DNA from: Chromatiales bacterium
GTDB taxonomy: Bacteria > Pseudomonadota > Gammaproteobacteria > UBA6429 > Thiohalophilaceae
NCBI GenBank assembly: GCA_027076325.1
Contig: JALTJZ010000048.1
Location: 1-55,686, forward strand
DNA: 55,686 bases
Direction of reading: 5' to 3'
Within the stretch, counting starts at the first letter, position 1. Each line of letters begins with the position of its first letter. The notes under the pieces were generated by a model, which saw nothing but the letters and a program-made list of their open reading frames with translations, was not told the origin of the DNA and did no database searches. This document shows, one piece after another, positions 44,731 through 54,222 of the stretch. A program made the position numbers and the translations under genes.

Positions 44731-45603
44731 ATGGCAAAAACATTTAAAAAAATCTGTATTTACGGTGTCGGCCTGATGGGTGGCTCGTTGGCACTTGCCT
44801 GTAAAAAAGCAAACCCGAATATTGAAATTGTAGGTGCGGGTCGTAATGAAGCACATTTAAAAGAGGCGCAAGCGTTAGGTGTGATTGATTCGTTTAGTAC
44901 TAATATGGCGACTGCGCTTGATGGTGTGGAACTGGTTGTTTTTGCGATGCCGGTGGGTGCAATGGAAGCCGCTTTTGAGCAAGTGCAACCTTTTCTTGGC
45001 GACTCGATATTATTAACCGATCTGGGCAGCACCAAGGGCAATGTGGTTGCGTTGGCCAACAGAATTCTTAAACCATTTGTGAAAAATTTTGTACCGGGGC
45101 ATCCGATAGCCGGTACTGAAAAGTCAGGCGCAGCAGCGGCCTTTGCCGAATTATTTCAGCAACGGCGTGTTATTTTAACACCAACAGAAATAACAGATAC
45201 GAACGCAATAAAACGAATCGCTGCACTATGGCAAGCCTGTGGTGCTGAAGTGGTCGAAATGCCGGTTGCGCACCATGACGAAGTGTTAGCTGCAACCAGC
45301 CACTTACCACATATGCTGGCCTTTTCACTGGTCGACACCTTGTCGAAGATGAATGATAAACAGGAAATTTTTAAATACGCCGCCGGCGGTTTTCGTGATT
45401 TTACCCGTATCGCGTCAAGCTCACCTGAAATGTGGCAGGATATTTGTGTTGCTAATGCAGACTCGTTAGTGGCTGTTATCGAAAAATTTCAAACCGATTT
45501 ATCGGCGTTAAGCAAAGCGATTCAGGCGGGTGACAAGGAAACAATTTCCAGAATATTTATACGAGCCAAAAAGGCGCGTGACCAGTTTAGTAATGAGTTA
45601 TAA
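44731..45603 (+). CDS. tyrA: Prephenate dehydrogenase
   Basis: NAD(P)-dependent conversion of prephenate (or arogenate) for tyrosine synthesis. The cofactor motif is IYGVGLMGGSLALACKKA (about 10-27). GHPIAGTEKSGAAAA carries the His that binds substrate, and AATSHLPHMLAF and FRDFTRIASSSPEMW are family stretches. 290 residues: single-function, without the mutase or AroA fusions seen elsewhere. It precedes aroA by 6 nt. The binding site is weak. Confidence 0.95.
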   Translation: MAKTFKKICIYGVGLMGGSLALACKKANPNIEIVGAGRNEAHLKEAQALGVIDSFSTNMATALDGVELVVFAMPVGAMEAAFEQVQPFLGDSILLTDLGSTKGNVVALANRILKPFVKNFVPGHPIAGTEKSGAAAAFAELFQQRRVILTPTEITDTNAIKRIAALWQACGAEVVEMPVAHHDEVLAATSHLPHMLAFSLVDTLSKMNDKQEIFKYAAGGFRDFTRIASSSPEMWQDICVANADSLVAVIEKFQTDLSALSKAIQAGDKETISRIFIRAKKARDQFSNEL

Positions 45604-45609
45604 ACAGCA

Positions 45610-46953
45610 ATGACAACAGATAATCATAAGAATCAAAACAAGCTTCAATTTACAGCGCAGGCGGGTGGCCAATTAAAAGGCGCCATTCGGGTGCCAGGCG
45701 ACAAGTCCATTTCGCATCGGAGTATTATGTTTGGTGCATTGGCCGAAGGTACAACCAGGGTCAGTGGTTTTTTAAACGGTGAAGATAATCTGGCCACTTT
45801 AAATGCGTTTCGCAGCATGGGGGTTAAAATTACCGAACCGGACAACGGCCAACTGGAAATACAGGGGGTTGGGATGCATGGCTTGCAAGCGCCTTCGAGT
45901 AATATTGATTTGGGCAATTCGGGAACGTCTATCCGACTGCTATCCGGATTATTGTCCGGTGCCATTGCCGATAAAGATTTTAATGTGGTGTTAACCGGCG
46001 ACCGCTCCTTATCGACCCGACCAATGAAGCGGGTGACCGATCCATTGAAGTTAATGGGTGCCAGGGTTGAAACCAATGATGCGGGTACGCCACCGCTTAA
46101 AATTTATTCAGGGCAAACATTAAAAGGCATTGACTATACAATGCCAATGGCCAGTGCACAGGTAAAATCCTGTTTATTACTGGCGGGGCTTTATGCCAAA
46201 GGTCAGACCTGTGTGACAGAACCGGCGCCCACACGCGACCACACCGAACGCATGCTGCGTGGTTTTGGCTATGCGGTTGAATCCAATAAGGGCAAAATTT
46301 GCCTGCAAGGTGGTGGCAAATTAACGGCAACCGACATCGATATTCCGGCGGATATTTCTTCGGCAACCTTTTTTATGGTGGGGGCAACCATTGCCGAGGG
46401 TTCCGATATTACTTTAGAGCATGTCGGTATAAACCCGACCCGCATTGGTGTGATTAATATTTTGCGTTTAATGGGCGCGTCCATAGAAGTTTTAAATCAG
46501 CGTGATGTGGGCGGCGAACCGGTTGCCGATATTCGCGTGAAAAGCGCCAGGCTCAAAGGCATTCAAATTCCAGAAGATCAGGTACCGCTGGCCATTGATG
46601 AATTTCCAGCTATTTTTATTGCTGCCAGTTGTGCCGAAGGTGAAACGGTGCTGACCGGTGCAGAAGAACTGCGGGTAAAAGAAAGTGATCGTATTCAGGT
46701 GATGGCCGATGGATTAGTGGCTTTAGGTGTTGATGCGCTGGCCACGCCGGATGGGATCCGTATTCAGGGCGGTGACAATACGATTGGCAGTGGCCATGTG
46801 GAAAGTCACGGGGATCATCGTATTGCCATGAGTTTTGCGATGGCAGCACTGGTTGCGAAAGGTACAATCACCATTGGTGACTGTGCCAATGTCAGCACCT
46901 CGTTCCCTTCGTTTTTACGTCTGGCAAATCATGCGGGTTTATCTATTAGTTAA
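45610..46953 (+). CDS. aroA: 3-phosphoshikimate 1-carboxyvinyltransferase (EPSP synthase)
   Basis: Joins shikimate-3-phosphate and phosphoenolpyruvate in the shikimate pathway. Signatures: [34 protein letters not shown], and [16 protein letters not shown] near the end. The LGNSGTSIR motif has Ala in the typical GNAGTA pattern replaced by Ser and Thr, placing it in the class II style that is naturally less sensitive to glyphosate. 447 residues. Follows tyrA by 6 nt; cmk comes 210 bp later after a repeat. Confidence 0.95.
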   Translation: MTTDNHKNQNKLQFTAQAGGQLKGAIRVPGDKSISHRSIMFGALAEGTTRVSGFLNGEDNLATLNAFRSMGVKITEPDNGQLEIQGVGMHGLQAPSSNIDLGNSGTSIRLLSGLLSGAIADKDFNVVLTGDRSLSTRPMKRVTDPLKLMGARVETNDAGTPPLKIYSGQTLKGIDYTMPMASAQVKSCLLLAGLYAKGQTCVTEPAPTRDHTERMLRGFGYAVESNKGKICLQGGGKLTATDIDIPADISSATFFMVGATIAEGSDITLEHVGINPTRIGVINILRLMGASIEVLNQRDVGGEPVADIRVKSARLKGIQIPEDQVPLAIDEFPAIFIAASCAEGETVLTGAEELRVKESDRIQVMADGLVALGVDALATPDGIRIQGGDNTIGSGHVESHGDHRIAMSFAMAALVAKGTITIGDCANVSTSFPSFLRLANHAGLSIS

Positions 46954-47009
46954 CCTTAGCTTGATATAAGAAACCAGGTTGCTTTGCGTGTTCGCAACGG
47001 CAAAAAGGG

Positions 47010-47069
47010 GTCATTGCGGTGAGTCTTTCGCTGCGAGTAAAACGCGGCAGGCTGCGCGGCAACCTTGCT
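47010..47069. repeat. Degenerate GTCATTGCGA-family repeat
   Basis: Begins GTCATTGCGGTGAGTC and contains GCGCGGCAACC, the same order as the intact copies, but the right inverted end is missing or eroded. It lies in the 210-bp aroA-cmk gap. Confidence 0.45.
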
Positions 47070-47163
47070 CTGTAAATAGTATTAAAAGCAAAAAAGAAGG
47101 CTTATCCAAACCTGAGGTTAGTTAGCCGTTTGGACTAGCCATTTTAAGTTTAGCGAGTCAATA

Positions 47164-47865
47164 GTGGAAAAAAATACAATCCCGGTTATTACGGTCGACG
47201 GCCCGAGTGGCTCAGGAAAGGGCACCATTTGCTCGCTGCTGGCCGCCGAACTGAAATGGAACCTGCTTGACAGCGGGGCACTGTATCGGCTGGTCGCATT
47301 TGGCGCGTTAAAACACCAAATTGATTTTACCGATACCGACAAAATCGCCGATTATGCTCGGCAACTGGATATTCGTTTTGATGTATCCGAACCTAATCCT
47401 GAAACAGGCGCGACCGAAGTGGCGGTTATACTGGAAGGGGAAGCGGTTGGTGATGGCATTCGTACCGAAGAATGTGGCAATAATGCTTCGAAAGTGGCGG
47501 CGATACCGGCTGTTCGAGCTGCCTTATTAGAACGGCAACGGCAGTTTTTAGTGCCACCGGGCTTAATTGCAGATGGCCGGGATATGGGTACGGTGGTTTT
47601 TCCAGAGGCAAAGCTAAAGATTTACCTGACGGCGAGTGCCGAAGAACGCGCAAATCGACGCTTTAAGCAGTTGAAAGAAAAGGGAATTCATGCTACAGTA
47701 GGGAGTCTTATTCGGGAGATTAATGAACGTGATGAGCGCGATATGAATCGCACTGTTGCACCATTAGAACCCGCAGAAGATGCACATGTTGTTGACACCT
47801 CATCGATGCCAATCAATGAAGTGATACAGCGTGTTTTACAATTATATCGGCAAGTTTTTAAATAA
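47164..47865 (+). CDS. cmk: Cytidylate kinase
   Basis: Phosphorylates CMP and dCMP with ATP. P-loop GPSGSGKGT (about 14-22), then LDSGALYRLVAFGAL, the CMP-binding IADGRDMGTVVFPEA with the conserved Arg and Asp, and the lid region ERANRRFKQL. 233 residues. The start is GTG at 47164 with no clear binding site; no better in-frame start precedes the P-loop. It sits before rpsA, the conserved cmk-rpsA-ihfB order. Confidence 0.95.
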   Translation: MEKNTIPVITVDGPSGSGKGTICSLLAAELKWNLLDSGALYRLVAFGALKHQIDFTDTDKIADYARQLDIRFDVSEPNPETGATEVAVILEGEAVGDGIRTEECGNNASKVAAIPAVRAALLERQRQFLVPPGLIADGRDMGTVVFPEAKLKIYLTASAEERANRRFKQLKEKGIHATVGSLIREINERDERDMNRTVAPLEPAEDAHVVDTSSMPINEVIQRVLQLYRQVFK

Positions 47866-47990
47866 AGATTTAAAACGTGTTGTTATAAACCAGGTGAATT
47901 CGGAACAACCTGTTTCGGGTTTTAGTTAACTCCCCACATTTCAGTATGTGGCTCAACAATATACTCGTACTACGAGTAAGGCGTAAAAAC
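47866..47990 (+). promoter_or_regulatory. Structured rpsA leader (possible S1 autoregulation)
   Basis: The 125-nt gap before rpsA holds two clear stems: CCACAT (47934-47939) with ATGTGG (47946-47951), and ACTCGT (47963-47968) with ACGAGT (47972-47977). The second ends just before the GTAAGG-like binding region. In E. coli a multi-hairpin rpsA leader mediates translational control by S1 itself. This layout is compatible with the same control, though sequence alone cannot show it. Confidence 0.55.
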
Positions 47991-49661
47991 ATGAGCGAAA
48001 GTTTCGCAGAACTCTTTGAAGAAAGTATTTCCAATAACCAGATGAAATCCGGTGCCATTTTAAAAGGCGTTGTTTTAGATATTGAAGATGATTTTGTTAT
48101 CGTTAATGCCGGTTTAAAATCTGAAGGTGTTATTCCTAAGTCGCAGTTCTTAAATGAAAAAGGCGAATTAGAAGTTGCTGTCGGTGACAGTGTAGACGTT
48201 GCCCTCGATGCTGTTGAAGATGGCTTTGGTGTTACCAAACTATCACGTGAAAAAGCAAAACGTGCAGAATCCTGGATTAAACTTGAAGCCGCGCATGAAG
48301 CCGGCGAAATCGTGACTGGTCGTATTACTGATAAAGTCAAAGGTGGCTTTACGGTTGATGTTATTAATATTCGTGCTTTCTTACCGGGTTCATTAGTGGA
48401 TGTACGCCCAGTACGTGATACCACTTATTTAGAAGGTAAAGAATTAGAATTTAAAGTAATCAAACTCGATCGTCGTCGTAACAACATTGTTGTATCACGT
48501 CGTGCGGTTGTAGAAACAGAAAATACAGAAGAACGTGAACAGCTTCTTGCTAATATGGAAGAAGGCAGCATGGTGAAAGGTGTGGTTAAAAACTTGACCG
48601 AATACGGTGCCTTTATCGACTTAGGTGGTGTGGATGGTTTATTACATATCACCGATATGGCCTGGAAACGTGTTAAACACCCAAGCGAAATTGTTGAAGT
48701 CGGTGACGAAATTGACGTTAAAGTGCTTAAATTTGACCGTGAACGTATGCGCGTATCGCTTGGCCTGAAACAAACGGGCGAAGATCCATGGGCCGACATT
48801 GCACGTCGTTTCCCAGAAGGCACACGTTTAAATGGTAAAGTAACGAACATTGCGGACTACGGTTGTTTCGTTGAAATCGAAGACGGTGTGGAAGGTTTGG
48901 TACACGTTTCTGAAATGGACTGGACCAACAAAAATATTCACCCAAGCAAAGTGGTTCAGTTAGGTGATGCGGTTGATGTGGTTGTGCTTGATATTGATCA
49001 GGAGCGTCGCCGTATTTCTCTTGGCATGAAACAGTGCCAGGCGAATCCATGGGAACACTTCGCAGCAACGCATAATAAGAACGACAAAGTCAGCGGTAAT
49101 ATTAAATCCATCACTGATTTTGGTATCTTTATCGGTCTGGATGGTGGTATTGATGGTCTGGTTCATTTATCGGACATTACCTGGAACGACACGGGCGAAG
49201 ATGCCGTTCGCAACTTCAAAAAAGGCGACGAAATTGAAGCCGTTGTATTATCGGTTGACCCGGAACGTGAACGCATTTCATTAGGCATCAAGCAAATGGA
49301 TAAAGACCCGTTCTCGAACTTTGTTGCAGTTAACTCTAAAGGTAGCAAAGTGAAAGGCATAGTAACGTCAGTTGAAGCGAAAGGCGCTGTGATTGATCTG
49401 GGTGAGGGTATTGAAGGTTACTTGCGTGCTTCAGAAATCTCACAGGAACGTGTGGACGATGCGAAAACAGTGCTGAAAGAAGGCGACGAAATTGAGTCAG
49501 TCTTCATGGGTGTTGATCGTAAAAATCGCACCATTTCATTGTCGATTAAAGCCAAGGACTCTGCGGATGAAAAAGCAGCGATGAGCGACTTTAATGCCGG
49601 TGCAGAAGCCGCAACCACCACTTTGGGTGATATCCTGAAGCAAAAAATGGATTCTGAGTAG
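47991..49661 (+). CDS. rpsA: 30S ribosomal protein S1
   Basis: Binds mRNA on the 30S subunit and helps unwind structured starts. Six S1 OB-fold repeats can be followed, with recurring [37 protein letters not shown] and [18 protein letters not shown] patterns. I chose ATG 47991 ([12 protein letters not shown]); the frame extends to 47946, but those residues are leader. The result is 556 residues against 557 in E. coli. Followed by ihfB. Confidence 0.98.
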   Translation: MSESFAELFEESISNNQMKSGAILKGVVLDIEDDFVIVNAGLKSEGVIPKSQFLNEKGELEVAVGDSVDVALDAVEDGFGVTKLSREKAKRAESWIKLEAAHEAGEIVTGRITDKVKGGFTVDVINIRAFLPGSLVDVRPVRDTTYLEGKELEFKVIKLDRRRNNIVVSRRAVVETENTEEREQLLANMEEGSMVKGVVKNLTEYGAFIDLGGVDGLLHITDMAWKRVKHPSEIVEVGDEIDVKVLKFDRERMRVSLGLKQTGEDPWADIARRFPEGTRLNGKVTNIADYGCFVEIEDGVEGLVHVSEMDWTNKNIHPSKVVQLGDAVDVVVLDIDQERRRISLGMKQCQANPWEHFAATHNKNDKVSGNIKSITDFGIFIGLDGGIDGLVHLSDITWNDTGEDAVRNFKKGDEIEAVVLSVDPERERISLGIKQMDKDPFSNFVAVNSKGSKVKGIVTSVEAKGAVIDLGEGIEGYLRASEISQERVDDAKTVLKEGDEIESVFMGVDRKNRTISLSIKAKDSADEKAAMSDFNAGAEAATTTLGDILKQKMDSE

Positions 49662-49680
49662 TCCGGTATCCTGAAAAAAC

Positions 49681-49730
49681 AGCCTATTTAGGCTATTTTG
49701 GCCTGTTGGGGGGTGGACATTTCCCCCCAA
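49681..49730 (+). terminator. Two hairpins between rpsA and ihfB
   Basis: AGCCTA (49681) with TAGGCT (49689) around TT is followed by ATTTTGG, a weak terminator-like form. Then TTGGGGGG (49706-49713) pairs with CCCCCCAA (49723-49730). The second stem is not followed by T residues. They could attenuate read-through or protect the rpsA transcript 3' end. Confidence 0.45.
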
Positions 49731-49773
49731 TATGCTAAAAATATGTAATTAGATCATAAATTTAGGAATAATA

Positions 49774-50079
49774 ATGACAAAGTCGGAAATGATCGAAATT
49801 CTATCTCAACGACAAACGCAGCTTGCGTATCGTGATGTAGAACTAGCGGTCAAAACGATGCTCGAACACATGGCTTCTACTTTATCGAGCGGTGACAGAA
49901 TTGAAATACGGGGTTTTGGTAGTTTTTCGTTACACTATCGTCCACCACGAACCGGGCGAAATCCTAAAACCGGCGACTCTGTTTCGTTAATTGCTAAATA
50001 CGTACCGCACTTTAAGCCAGGCAAAGAAATGCGTGAACGCGTGAATCAAAGCATGGATAAGGTCAAAATTTCGGAATAA
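49774..50079 (+). CDS. ihfB: Integration host factor beta subunit
   Basis: With IhfA forms a DNA-bending nucleoid protein used in recombination, replication and transcription. HU/IHF fold: helical start ([14 protein letters not shown]), beta arms with [25 protein letters not shown], where the intercalating Pro lies in GRNPKTG, and the end [17 protein letters not shown], typical of the beta subunit. 101 residues. Followed by a strong terminator. Confidence 0.96.
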   Translation: MTKSEMIEILSQRQTQLAYRDVELAVKTMLEHMASTLSSGDRIEIRGFGSFSLHYRPPRTGRNPKTGDSVSLIAKYVPHFKPGKEMRERVNQSMDKVKISE

Positions 50080-50102
50080 GTCATTACAAAATAGTTTTAT
50101 TT

Positions 50103-50136
50103 AACGGTATGTCGAGTATTCGTCATACCGTTTTTT
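50103..50136 (+). terminator. Rho-independent terminator after ihfB
   Basis: AACGGTATG (50103-50111) and CATACCGTT (50124-50132) form a 9-bp stem, followed by a T tract ending at 50136. Confidence 0.88.
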
Positions 50137-50159
50137 GTTTATAGTTTTAACTTCAACAC

Positions 50160-50212
50160 GCCATTCCTGTGGAAACAGGAATAATGGCTGTGTAGGATGG
50201 GTGCAACCCATC
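50160..50212. repeat. Hairpin plus single GTAGGATGGGTG repeat before lapA
   Basis: A stem with a 3-nt bulge (GCCATTCCTGT at 50160, ACAGGAATAATGGC at 50175-50188) is followed by GTAGGATGGGTGCAACCCATC at 50192-50212. In the latter GATGGGT and ACCCATC pair around GCA. The unit is a single copy of the family that forms the tandem array at 55.2 kb. Confidence 0.65.
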
Positions 50213-50279
50213 AGCATCTAAATGAAGAAGAGGTATACTCAACAAAACGATCTCGTTGGTTATAATAGTGGAATACTAA

Positions 50280-50573
50280 GTGAAACGAATTTTTTACATC
50301 ATTGCAATCATCTTTACCCTGGTAGTGGGCGCTGTTTTTTCAGCCCGTAATGCCGACGAAGTGAAACTGGATTTTATTTTCATGGTAGTGGACACCAATC
50401 TTTCGCTGGCGATTATTATAGCTTTGATTCTGGGTGCCAGCTTAGGCGTATTGGTTAGCCTGATATGGATGGTTTCAGCCCGGCGTGAAATTCAACGTCT
50501 TAAAAAACAGGCGGACGTTGCAAGAAAAGAACTCACTAATCTGCGAGCGATTCCAATTAAGGACAAGCATTAA
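50280..50573 (+). CDS. lapA: Lipopolysaccharide assembly protein A
   Basis: A small inner-membrane protein (YciS) that works with LapB in controlling LpxC and lipopolysaccharide synthesis. Two membrane segments (about 4-21 and 41-65) are followed by a basic coiled tail (ARREIQRLKKQADVARKELTNL). FSARNADEVKLDFIF is typical. 97 residues. The start is GTG at 50280 with a poor binding site. The stop overlaps the lapB start by one base (TAATG). Confidence 0.9.
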   Translation: MKRIFYIIAIIFTLVVGAVFSARNADEVKLDFIFMVVDTNLSLAIIIALILGASLGVLVSLIWMVSARREIQRLKKQADVARKELTNLRAIPIKDKH

Positions 50574-51742
50574 TGGGAATTGAGGTTTTATTTTTACTAT
50601 TGCCTCTGGCGGTATTGTCGGGCTGGTGGATCGGTCGAAAATCGGCGATTAAAAAACAGGCTGGCGCATCCATTGGTATCCCATCTGATTATTTAAAAGG
50701 TTTAAACTTCCTGTTAAACGAGCAACCGGATAAAGCCATCGAAATTTTTATTCAGTTGCTTGAGGTCAATACCGACACTGTCGAAACGCATTTAGCCTTA
50801 GGCAGTTTATTTCGCCGTCGTGGTGAAGTGGACCGGGCGATTCGTATTCATCAAAACTTAATTGCACGCCCCACTTTAAGTCAGGAGCAGCGCGCGCAGG
50901 CGCTTTATGATCTGGGGCAGGATTATATGCGTGCCGGTTTATTTGACCGTGCTGAAACCTTATTTACTGAATTAATTGATAGCGGGCCCCATACCGAGTC
51001 TGCTCTGCGCCAGCTTATCGACATTTATCAGCAGGAAAAAGACTGGGCAAAGGCGATTGAAACTGCAAGACGTTTTGAAGTTAAAACAGGTACAAAATTA
51101 AGTGGCTTAATTGCACATTACTATTGTGAGCAGGCCGAAAACCTGATGAAGCAGGGCGAGTCATCAAAAGCATTAAAAATGCTTAAACGTGCCGAGTCTG
51201 AAGACAGTGTTTGCCCGCGGATAAGTATGCTGGAAGGTGATATTCATAAACAGCTTGGCGATTTTAAAGCAGCTATTAAAGCTTATCGACGTCTGGAAAA
51301 CCAGGATGCAGATTACCTGCCTGAAATAATAAAACCATTACAGGAATGTTACGAAGCACAGGGGCAGACTGATGATATGCAGGCTTACCTACAAAAAGTC
51401 ATTCAACGTAATGACAGTATTACTATTATGCTTAAACTGGCTGAAATTATTAAACAAAAACAGGGCGAGCTTGTATCCGCTGATTTTATTGCCGAACACT
51501 TAAAAATAAAGCCCTCCGTTCGTGGTATGGATAAACTGATTGAGTTAAATATGGAACAATCAACTCAAAGTGTGAAAGATAAGTTGCTTGTTTTAAAAGA
51601 GGTGACAGCACAGTTATTAAAAAATAAGTCTAAATACAATTGCCATGTTTGCGGCTTTAGTGGTTTTACATTGCACTGGCAATGCCCCAGTTGCAAAAAG
51701 TGGGGTACCATTAAACCGATTCAGGGTGTAGAAGGTGATTAA
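50573..51742 (+). CDS. lapB: Lipopolysaccharide assembly protein B
   Basis: The membrane-anchored TPR protein (YciM) that promotes FtsH degradation of LpxC, balancing lipopolysaccharide and phospholipid synthesis. A membrane anchor at about 4-20, then a series of TPR repeats (about 65-330), and a C-terminal rubredoxin-like metal site with two CxxC pairs (CHVCG near 355 and CPSCKKWG). 389 residues, same as E. coli. Overlaps lapA by one base and is followed by pyrF. Confidence 0.95.
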   Translation: MGIEVLFLLLPLAVLSGWWIGRKSAIKKQAGASIGIPSDYLKGLNFLLNEQPDKAIEIFIQLLEVNTDTVETHLALGSLFRRRGEVDRAIRIHQNLIARPTLSQEQRAQALYDLGQDYMRAGLFDRAETLFTELIDSGPHTESALRQLIDIYQQEKDWAKAIETARRFEVKTGTKLSGLIAHYYCEQAENLMKQGESSKALKMLKRAESEDSVCPRISMLEGDIHKQLGDFKAAIKAYRRLENQDADYLPEIIKPLQECYEAQGQTDDMQAYLQKVIQRNDSITIMLKLAEIIKQKQGELVSADFIAEHLKIKPSVRGMDKLIELNMEQSTQSVKDKLLVLKEVTAQLLKNKSKYNCHVCGFSGFTLHWQCPSCKKWGTIKPIQGVEGD

Positions 51743-51743
51743 G

Positions 51744-52430
51744 GTGTCAGATTCAAAAATTATAGTTGCACTTGATTATTCAAGTGAGGCACAGGCTGTC
51801 GAATTTGTTAATAAAGTAAGTCCTGAGTTATGCAAACTAAAAGTAGGTAAAGAATTATTCACTGCGGCTGGCCCACAGTTTGTCGAAAAAATAGTGTCTA
51901 AAGGTTTTGATGTTTTTCTGGATCTTAAATTTCATGATATACCGAATACGGTGATGAAGGCCTGCCAAGCTGTTGCTGAACTCGGTGTCTGGATGACCAA
52001 TGTGCATGCAATGGGTGGTCAAACAATGATGCAAGCGGCTAAAGAAGGCGTGAGTCATTCGTCGACAAAGCTTATTGCTGTGACCGTGCTTACCAGTATG
52101 GGGCAGGACGATCTGAAGCAAATTGGTATACAGGTGGAAGTGACTCAGCAAGTGGTTAACCTGGCACAGCTTACAAAACAATCCGGGTTAGATGGGGTTG
52201 TTTGTTCTGCCAAAGAAGTCAGCTTATTACGCCAAAATTTGAGTGAAGACTTTTTACTTGTTACGCCGGGGATTCGTCCTGCAGGCAGCGCAACCGGTGA
52301 TCAAAAACGGGTTATGACACCCGCTGAAGCCATTAAAGCCGGTTCAAGTTACCTTGTTATTGGTCGCCCCATTACCCAGTCAGATTCACCGGTTAAAACA
52401 TTAGAAGCAATAGCCGCCGAGATTGTTTAA
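51744..52430 (+). CDS. pyrF: Orotidine-5'-phosphate decarboxylase
   Basis: Last step of UMP synthesis. TIM barrel with IIVALDYSS at the start, the catalytic DLKFHDIPNTV motif (Lys and Asp), VVCSAKEV and LVTPGIRPAGS. GTG at 51735 and GTG at 51744 are both possible. I prefer 51744 because GAAGG (51731-51735) is then 8 nt upstream and the protein begins MSDSKIIVALDYS, close to relatives. This also places it 1 nt after the lapB stop. 228 residues. The lapA-lapB-pyrF order is conserved. Confidence 0.95.
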   Translation: MSDSKIIVALDYSSEAQAVEFVNKVSPELCKLKVGKELFTAAGPQFVEKIVSKGFDVFLDLKFHDIPNTVMKACQAVAELGVWMTNVHAMGGQTMMQAAKEGVSHSSTKLIAVTVLTSMGQDDLKQIGIQVEVTQQVVNLAQLTKQSGLDGVVCSAKEVSLLRQNLSEDFLLVTPGIRPAGSATGDQKRVMTPAEAIKAGSSYLVIGRPITQSDSPVKTLEAIAAEIV

Positions 52431-52459
52431 TCTAATTTTTGCTGTTTCTAGCGAAAATA

Positions 52460-52537
52460 GTAGGATGGGTGAAGCAAAGCGGAACCCATCGGCAGGTTTT
52501 ATTTGTTGAGTTCCGCTTTTACTCCACCCAACCTGCA
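52460..52537. repeat. GTAGGATGGGTG repeat, palindromic copy
   Basis: The left half GTAGGATGGGTGAAGC...CGGAACCCATC (52460-52490) is matched by a right half (about 52507-52536) whose complement reads GCAGGTTGGGTGGAG...GCGGAACTC. The two halves form a long imperfect palindrome in the 286-bp pyrF-comEA gap. The remainder of the gap holds a weak promoter match (TTGTTG at 52628, TACACT at 52650) before comEA. Confidence 0.6.
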
Positions 52538-52716
52538 ACTTGATATCCCGTTCGTTTGCGGCAAAGGTCATTTGGCTTTGTACGCTTAGTCCTACAGAAA
52601 AATCAGCAAATTCCTACATAAATTAGATTGTTGTTTATTAAAAATACAGTACACTGTGTTTTGCTCTTCTGTTGAGCAGATGGATATTATCTTAAATAAC
52701 TAAAAGGAACTTAACT

Positions 52717-52995
52717 ATGAAAAAATCATTTCAAATATTCTCGTTTATTCTTTTATTAGCCTTTTCATCACTGGGTTTTGCAGGTGAAGTCAATATTAAT
52801 ACTGCAGACGCGCAAACCATTGCGAAGAACTTAAAAGGTGTTGGTTTAAAAAAAGCACAGGCCATTGTTGTTTATCGAAAAAAGAATGGCCCCTTTAAAA
52901 CCATTGAAAGTTTAGCCAAAGTGAAAGGGATTGGCTTTAAAACAGTGGAGAAAAATCGAGCAAATATTTCGATTGCGATGGCAAAAAATAAATAA
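52717..52995 (+). CDS. Periplasmic ComEA-like helix-hairpin-helix protein
   Basis: A 92-residue secreted DNA-binding protein. A signal sequence covers about 1-22 (FSFILLLAFSSLGFAGEV). The mature part is a ComEA-type double helix-hairpin-helix: VNINTADAQTIAKNLKGVGLKKAQAIV and FKTIESLAKVKGIGFKTVEKN. In competent bacteria ComEA pulls DNA across the periplasm; short forms like this are widespread in gammaproteobacteria, where their role is less certain. Binding site AAGGAA. Ends before a strong terminator. Confidence 0.88.
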   Translation: MKKSFQIFSFILLLAFSSLGFAGEVNINTADAQTIAKNLKGVGLKKAQAIVVYRKKNGPFKTIESLAKVKGIGFKTVEKNRANISIAMAKNK

Positions 52996-53039
52996 AGTTG
53001 TTCGTATGTAATTAAAATTAAAGTTGTTTGAAACAAATT

Positions 53040-53063
53040 GGGCGCATTATTGCGCCCTTTTTT
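53040..53063 (+). terminator. Rho-independent terminator after the ComEA-like gene
   Basis: GGGCGCA (53040-53046) and TGCGCCC (53051-53057) pair around TTAT, followed by TTTTTT. Confidence 0.92.
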
Positions 53064-53071
53064 GTTATAAT
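53063..53071 (+). promoter_or_regulatory. Possible extended -10 promoter for galU
   Basis: TGT followed by TATAAT (53066-53071) overlaps the T tract of the preceding terminator, 76 bp before the galU start. A -35 box is not evident; the terminator stem occupies that position. Confidence 0.4.
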
Positions 53072-53146
53072 TTATCAACGAAGCCCGCTGGGTTAAAGTA
53101 TAGGCTCAACGCAATATTGTTTGTATTTTAAGGATAGCATCCAAAA

Positions 53147-54028
53147 ATGAAAAAAATCAGAAAAGTTGTTTTCCCCGTTGCGGGTTTAGGTACCCGTTTC
53201 TTACCGGCCACTAAAGCCAGCCCAAAAGAAATGCTGCCTGTTGTCGATAAACCCCTAATCCAATATGCAGTTGAAGAAGCAATAGCCGCTGGCATGGAGC
53301 AGATGATTTTTGTTACCGGGCGAGCAAAAAATTCCATTATGGATCATTTTGATAAAGCCTATGAACTGGAAGCTGAGCTTGAAGCAAAGAAAAAAACAGA
53401 AATGTTAGCGATGATACAAAGTATTTTACCCAGCCATGTTTCCTGTGTGTATATTCGCCAGTCTGAAGCGCTGGGTTTAGGGCATGCCGTGTTGTGCGCC
53501 TTGCCTGCGGTTGAAAATGAGCCCTTTGCCGTGATACTTGCTGATGACTTAATTGATGGTGGTGAGCACTCCTGTCTGGCTCAAATGGTTGAGCAATATG
53601 AGCGTTATAGCTCCAGCATTTTAGGCGTGGAGCAGGTTGGTCAGGATGAAACCGATAAGTACGGAATCGTTGACTCGGTGCCACTTGAAAAAAGTGTTCA
53701 TCGAATTGATGGTATTGTTGAAAAACCCGCACCTGCTAATGCACCATCAACACTGGCTGTGGTTGGGCGCTATATTTTAACACCAGAAATTTTCGATATG
53801 CTCAAGAAAACTGAACGTGGTGCCGGTGGTGAAATTCAATTAACCGATGCCATTGCGATGTTACTAAAGAAAAAACAGATTTTAGCTTATGAGTTCACTG
53901 GTACACGTTATGACTGTGGTAGTAAGCTTGGTTATCTACAAGCTACGGTCGAATATGCGTTAAAGCATGCAGAATTAAAACATTCGTTTAAAGATTATTT
54001 AGCGGGTTTGAAACCAGGATTAGATTAG
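53147..54028 (+). CDS. galU: UTP-glucose-1-phosphate uridylyltransferase
   Basis: Makes UDP-glucose for lipopolysaccharide, exopolysaccharide or trehalose. The N-terminal nucleotide motif is [20 protein letters not shown] (10-29), followed by [24 protein letters not shown] with the metal Asp, and GIVEKPAP. 293 residues, normal. Single gene with its own promoter-like site. It could supply sugar nucleotide together with the mannose enzyme at 42-43.4 kb, but they are not linked. Confidence 0.96.
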   Translation: MKKIRKVVFPVAGLGTRFLPATKASPKEMLPVVDKPLIQYAVEEAIAAGMEQMIFVTGRAKNSIMDHFDKAYELEAELEAKKKTEMLAMIQSILPSHVSCVYIRQSEALGLGHAVLCALPAVENEPFAVILADDLIDGGEHSCLAQMVEQYERYSSSILGVEQVGQDETDKYGIVDSVPLEKSVHRIDGIVEKPAPANAPSTLAVVGRYILTPEIFDMLKKTERGAGGEIQLTDAIAMLLKKKQILAYEFTGTRYDCGSKLGYLQATVEYALKHAELKHSFKDYLAGLKPGLD

Positions 54029-54222
54029 CATATCGCGTCGTTCCCTGTTCGCTTGCAACAGGTAAAAACACCTGGCTGCACCAAACAAGGGCATGTTTTA
54101 ATGATGATAAGCTGCTTGTTCAAAACGTAAGCTAATTCCTACACAAAGTATCAACATTGTCCTACATACATTTGTTTGAATTATCTTTATTGTACTGACC
54201 TACACGGATGTGGGGGGATGAC

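Noticed and set aside
54044-54062. CCTGTT/AACAGG stem after galU as a terminator
   Set aside because: The 6-bp stem is followed by TAAAAAC instead of a T tract, so it was not listed as a feature.
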